This document shows positions 62,757 through 64,000 of a DNA stretch of 64,000 nucleotides, in pieces. The notes below the pieces were generated by a model. It was not told the DNA's origin, did not search any database, and was given only the letters and a program-made list of their open reading frames with translations. Positions within the stretch are counted from its first letter, which is position 1. Every line of letters starts with the position of its first letter. Both the position numbers and the translations under genes were made by a program. The stretch comes from Candidatus Kapaibacterium sp. (GTDB taxonomy: Bacteria > Bacteroidota > Ignavibacteria > Kapaibacteriales > UBA2268): assembly GCA_013414795.1 (NCBI GenBank), contig CP058732.1, positions 670,501-734,500 of the forward strand. The letters run 5' to 3'.

Positions 62757-64000
62757 TCATTTTGTTACAATCAACTTATATGCCTTGCGCCAGTTCATTC
62801 CGTGCACTACTACAAAATACATTCCCGTGGAAAGATTTTGCGTTTGTATCTCAAAGATATTCTTCCCCTCGGGCATTATTCCATCGAAAATTACTTTTAC
62901 CTCTTCACCTTGAATGGTATTAATCGTTATCTTTGTTCTTGTGTTTCCGACTCCTTCGACCTCTAATATTGCTGTTCCATCGGCTGGATTTGGTATTATC
63001 TCTCCTTCTGTTGTAATTTCTGCCTTGCTAATATTGTCGAGTCTCTCCTGGTATATGTTCCGTCGTACATAATGATAAACTCCTTCTACGGGCGCAAAAG
63101 AAACAATATATCTACCATCCTTTGTTATATCAAAAATTTTCCACATCAATGAAGTCCAGGCGTTATTCTCTTCCCCCCAGATGTAAACAACCTCGCCAGT
63201 GCGTCCGTCTATGATGTGTGTACTATGGGCTAAAAGATACTTGTCCTCTGGTCCAAACTTGAAGTAGCCCCATCCACCATACGCAATGTCAGAGTGAAAT
63301 TCTTTTTCCCATACATTTCGTTTCTCCACTACATCATAAAGCGCATACCATAACGGCGGGGTTAATACATTTCTTTCTATCCATTCATCTGTTACATATC
63401 CATATAACACGTACCGTCCCGTCCTCGACGGGAAAAACATCGGCACACAATAGGCTCCTCCGTCCAAATATATTCCATTCGATTCTATTCCTGAGCAGGT
63501 TGGTCCTAACGGTGGGCAGGGTGGAGTATCATATGGATTTCGCTCATCTTTGTTTTTGGGACAAGGTCGCTTCTTATGAATTATTGTATCTGTTACCTCT
63601 TCTTTGTTTATGTCATACAATATTACCCAATATTCTCTTCTTGGGTTCTGCTCCCATAGCCACCCCTCTACCCAATATTCGCCTCCAACTATTATCGTTG
63701 TATCTGTTAAAAATCGAACCTGTGTCTCTACAGAACTTGGTATGATAAAATGCTTTATCAAGTTTCCGCTTGGCATCTCATAAAGGAAATAGTGTCCTCC
63801 CTCATCTTCTGCTCGAAAATATGCTGCTAATAATAGATATTTTCCGCTTGGGGATACATCAAAAGTATAAAGCATCCATCCTTTGTCTCCACCAACCTCA
63901 CCTTCTAGTTGTATCGTATCCACTGGGGTTATGTCTCCTTCTAATACTCGCCTTGTGTTATATAGATATAATCTATTTCCCTCATAGTTATGTCCTTCTT
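62757..64000 (-). CDS. T9SS-exported protein, C-terminal part
   Basis: The frame is open to the right edge, so the start lies outside the window; a GTG at 63923 is only an internal codon. About 413 residues are visible. The body looks like a beta-propeller or WD40-like surface protein, with repeated LLLAAYFRAEDEGGHYFLYEMPSG-type segments. The last 80 residues are a type IX secretion sorting domain: NPADGTAILEVEGVG, INTIQGEEVKVIFDG, LSTGMYFVVV and a final KLIVTK. Such proteins cross the outer membrane and are usually anchored to the surface or released. Confidence 0.88.
   Translation of the reverse strand, partial: EGHNYEGNRLYLYNTRRVLEGDITPVDTIQLEGEVGGDKGWMLYTFDVSPSGKYLLLAAYFRAEDEGGHYFLYEMPSGNLIKHFIIPSSVETQVRFLTDTTIIVGGEYWVEGWLWEQNPRREYWVILYDINKEEVTDTIIHKKRPCPKNKDERNPYDTPPCPPLGPTCSGIESNGIYLDGGAYCVPMFFPSRTGRYVLYGYVTDEWIERNVLTPPLWYALYDVVEKRNVWEKEFHSDIAYGGWGYFKFGPEDKYLLAHSTHIIDGRTGEVVYIWGEENNAWTSLMWKIFDITKDGRYIVSFAPVEGVYHYVRRNIYQERLDNISKAEITTEGEIIPNPADGTAILEVEGVGNTRTKITINTIQGEEVKVIFDGIMPEGKNIFEIQTQNLSTGMYFVVVHGMNWRKAYKLIVTK

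Overview
The window is 64 kb of bacterial chromosome, AT-rich, with dense co-oriented operons and one short interval of foreign character. The best guess for the organism is a flagellated member of the Chlorobi/Ignavibacteria/Kapabacteria side of the FCB group. The evidence is a C-terminal type IX secretion sorting domain at the right end, a full flagellar hook-basal-body operon, B12-dependent ribonucleotide reductase, split glycine dehydrogenase (gcvPB), mitochondrial-type aconitase and a tricorn-like protease. The phylum is inferred from gene content, not from a marker-gene tree.

Left part (1-22.5 kb): the 3' end of nrdJ, a DUF302 protein and a UDP-glucuronate decarboxylase; a minus-strand trio of unknown protein, thioesterase and polyprenol/diacylglycerol-kinase-like protein facing ispE; an orphan zinc-type chemosensor without an output domain; an atypical SLC13 transporter with a CBS-domain partner; a second CBS protein; an overlapping pair of YfbR-like HD phosphohydrolase and eIF2B-like isomerase; a secreted protein with a glycosyltransferase and a second, canonical SLC13 transporter; the archaeal-type amidotransferase pair gatE-gatD; an M20 dipeptidase and an OPT oligopeptide transporter.

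Middle (22.6-31.5 kb): a DpnII-family restriction endonuclease with an N6/N4-type methyltransferase, more AT-rich than its surroundings; a secreted acid phosphatase with a dihydroorotate dehydrogenase; a heat-shock block hsp20-hsp20-dnaK preceded by a 363-bp region with repeated GACA/TGTC half-sites and a sigma-54-like element; and a four-domain S1 protein with a long glutamine-rich N-terminus.

Right part (31.6-64 kb): a minus-strand flagellar operon in transcription order flgB, flgC, orf104, fliE, fliF, fliG, fliH, fliI, fliJ, motE-like, fliK, flgD, TIGR02530-type gene, flgE, closed by a terminator. Upstream lie a RelA/SpoT-like protein whose synthetase half looks degenerate and a LamG-type lipoprotein. 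Then the classical fatty-acid operon yceD-rpmF-plsX-fabH-fabD-fabG-acpP-fabF-rnc runs on into gcvPB. After that come aconitase (minus), a secreted leucine-rich-repeat protein coupled to a giant tricorn/S41 protease, a small signal-peptide ORF that reads through a terminator hairpin, and the 3' part of a T9SS-exported protein.

No rRNA, tRNA, CRISPR array or insertion sequence was seen. No single gene set is clearly a new system. The strongest leads are the regulatory region before hsp20, GatDE in a bacterium, the DpnII-type nuclease with an unexpected methyltransferase, the output-less zinc chemosensor, and the dihydroorotate dehydrogenase with mixed class features.
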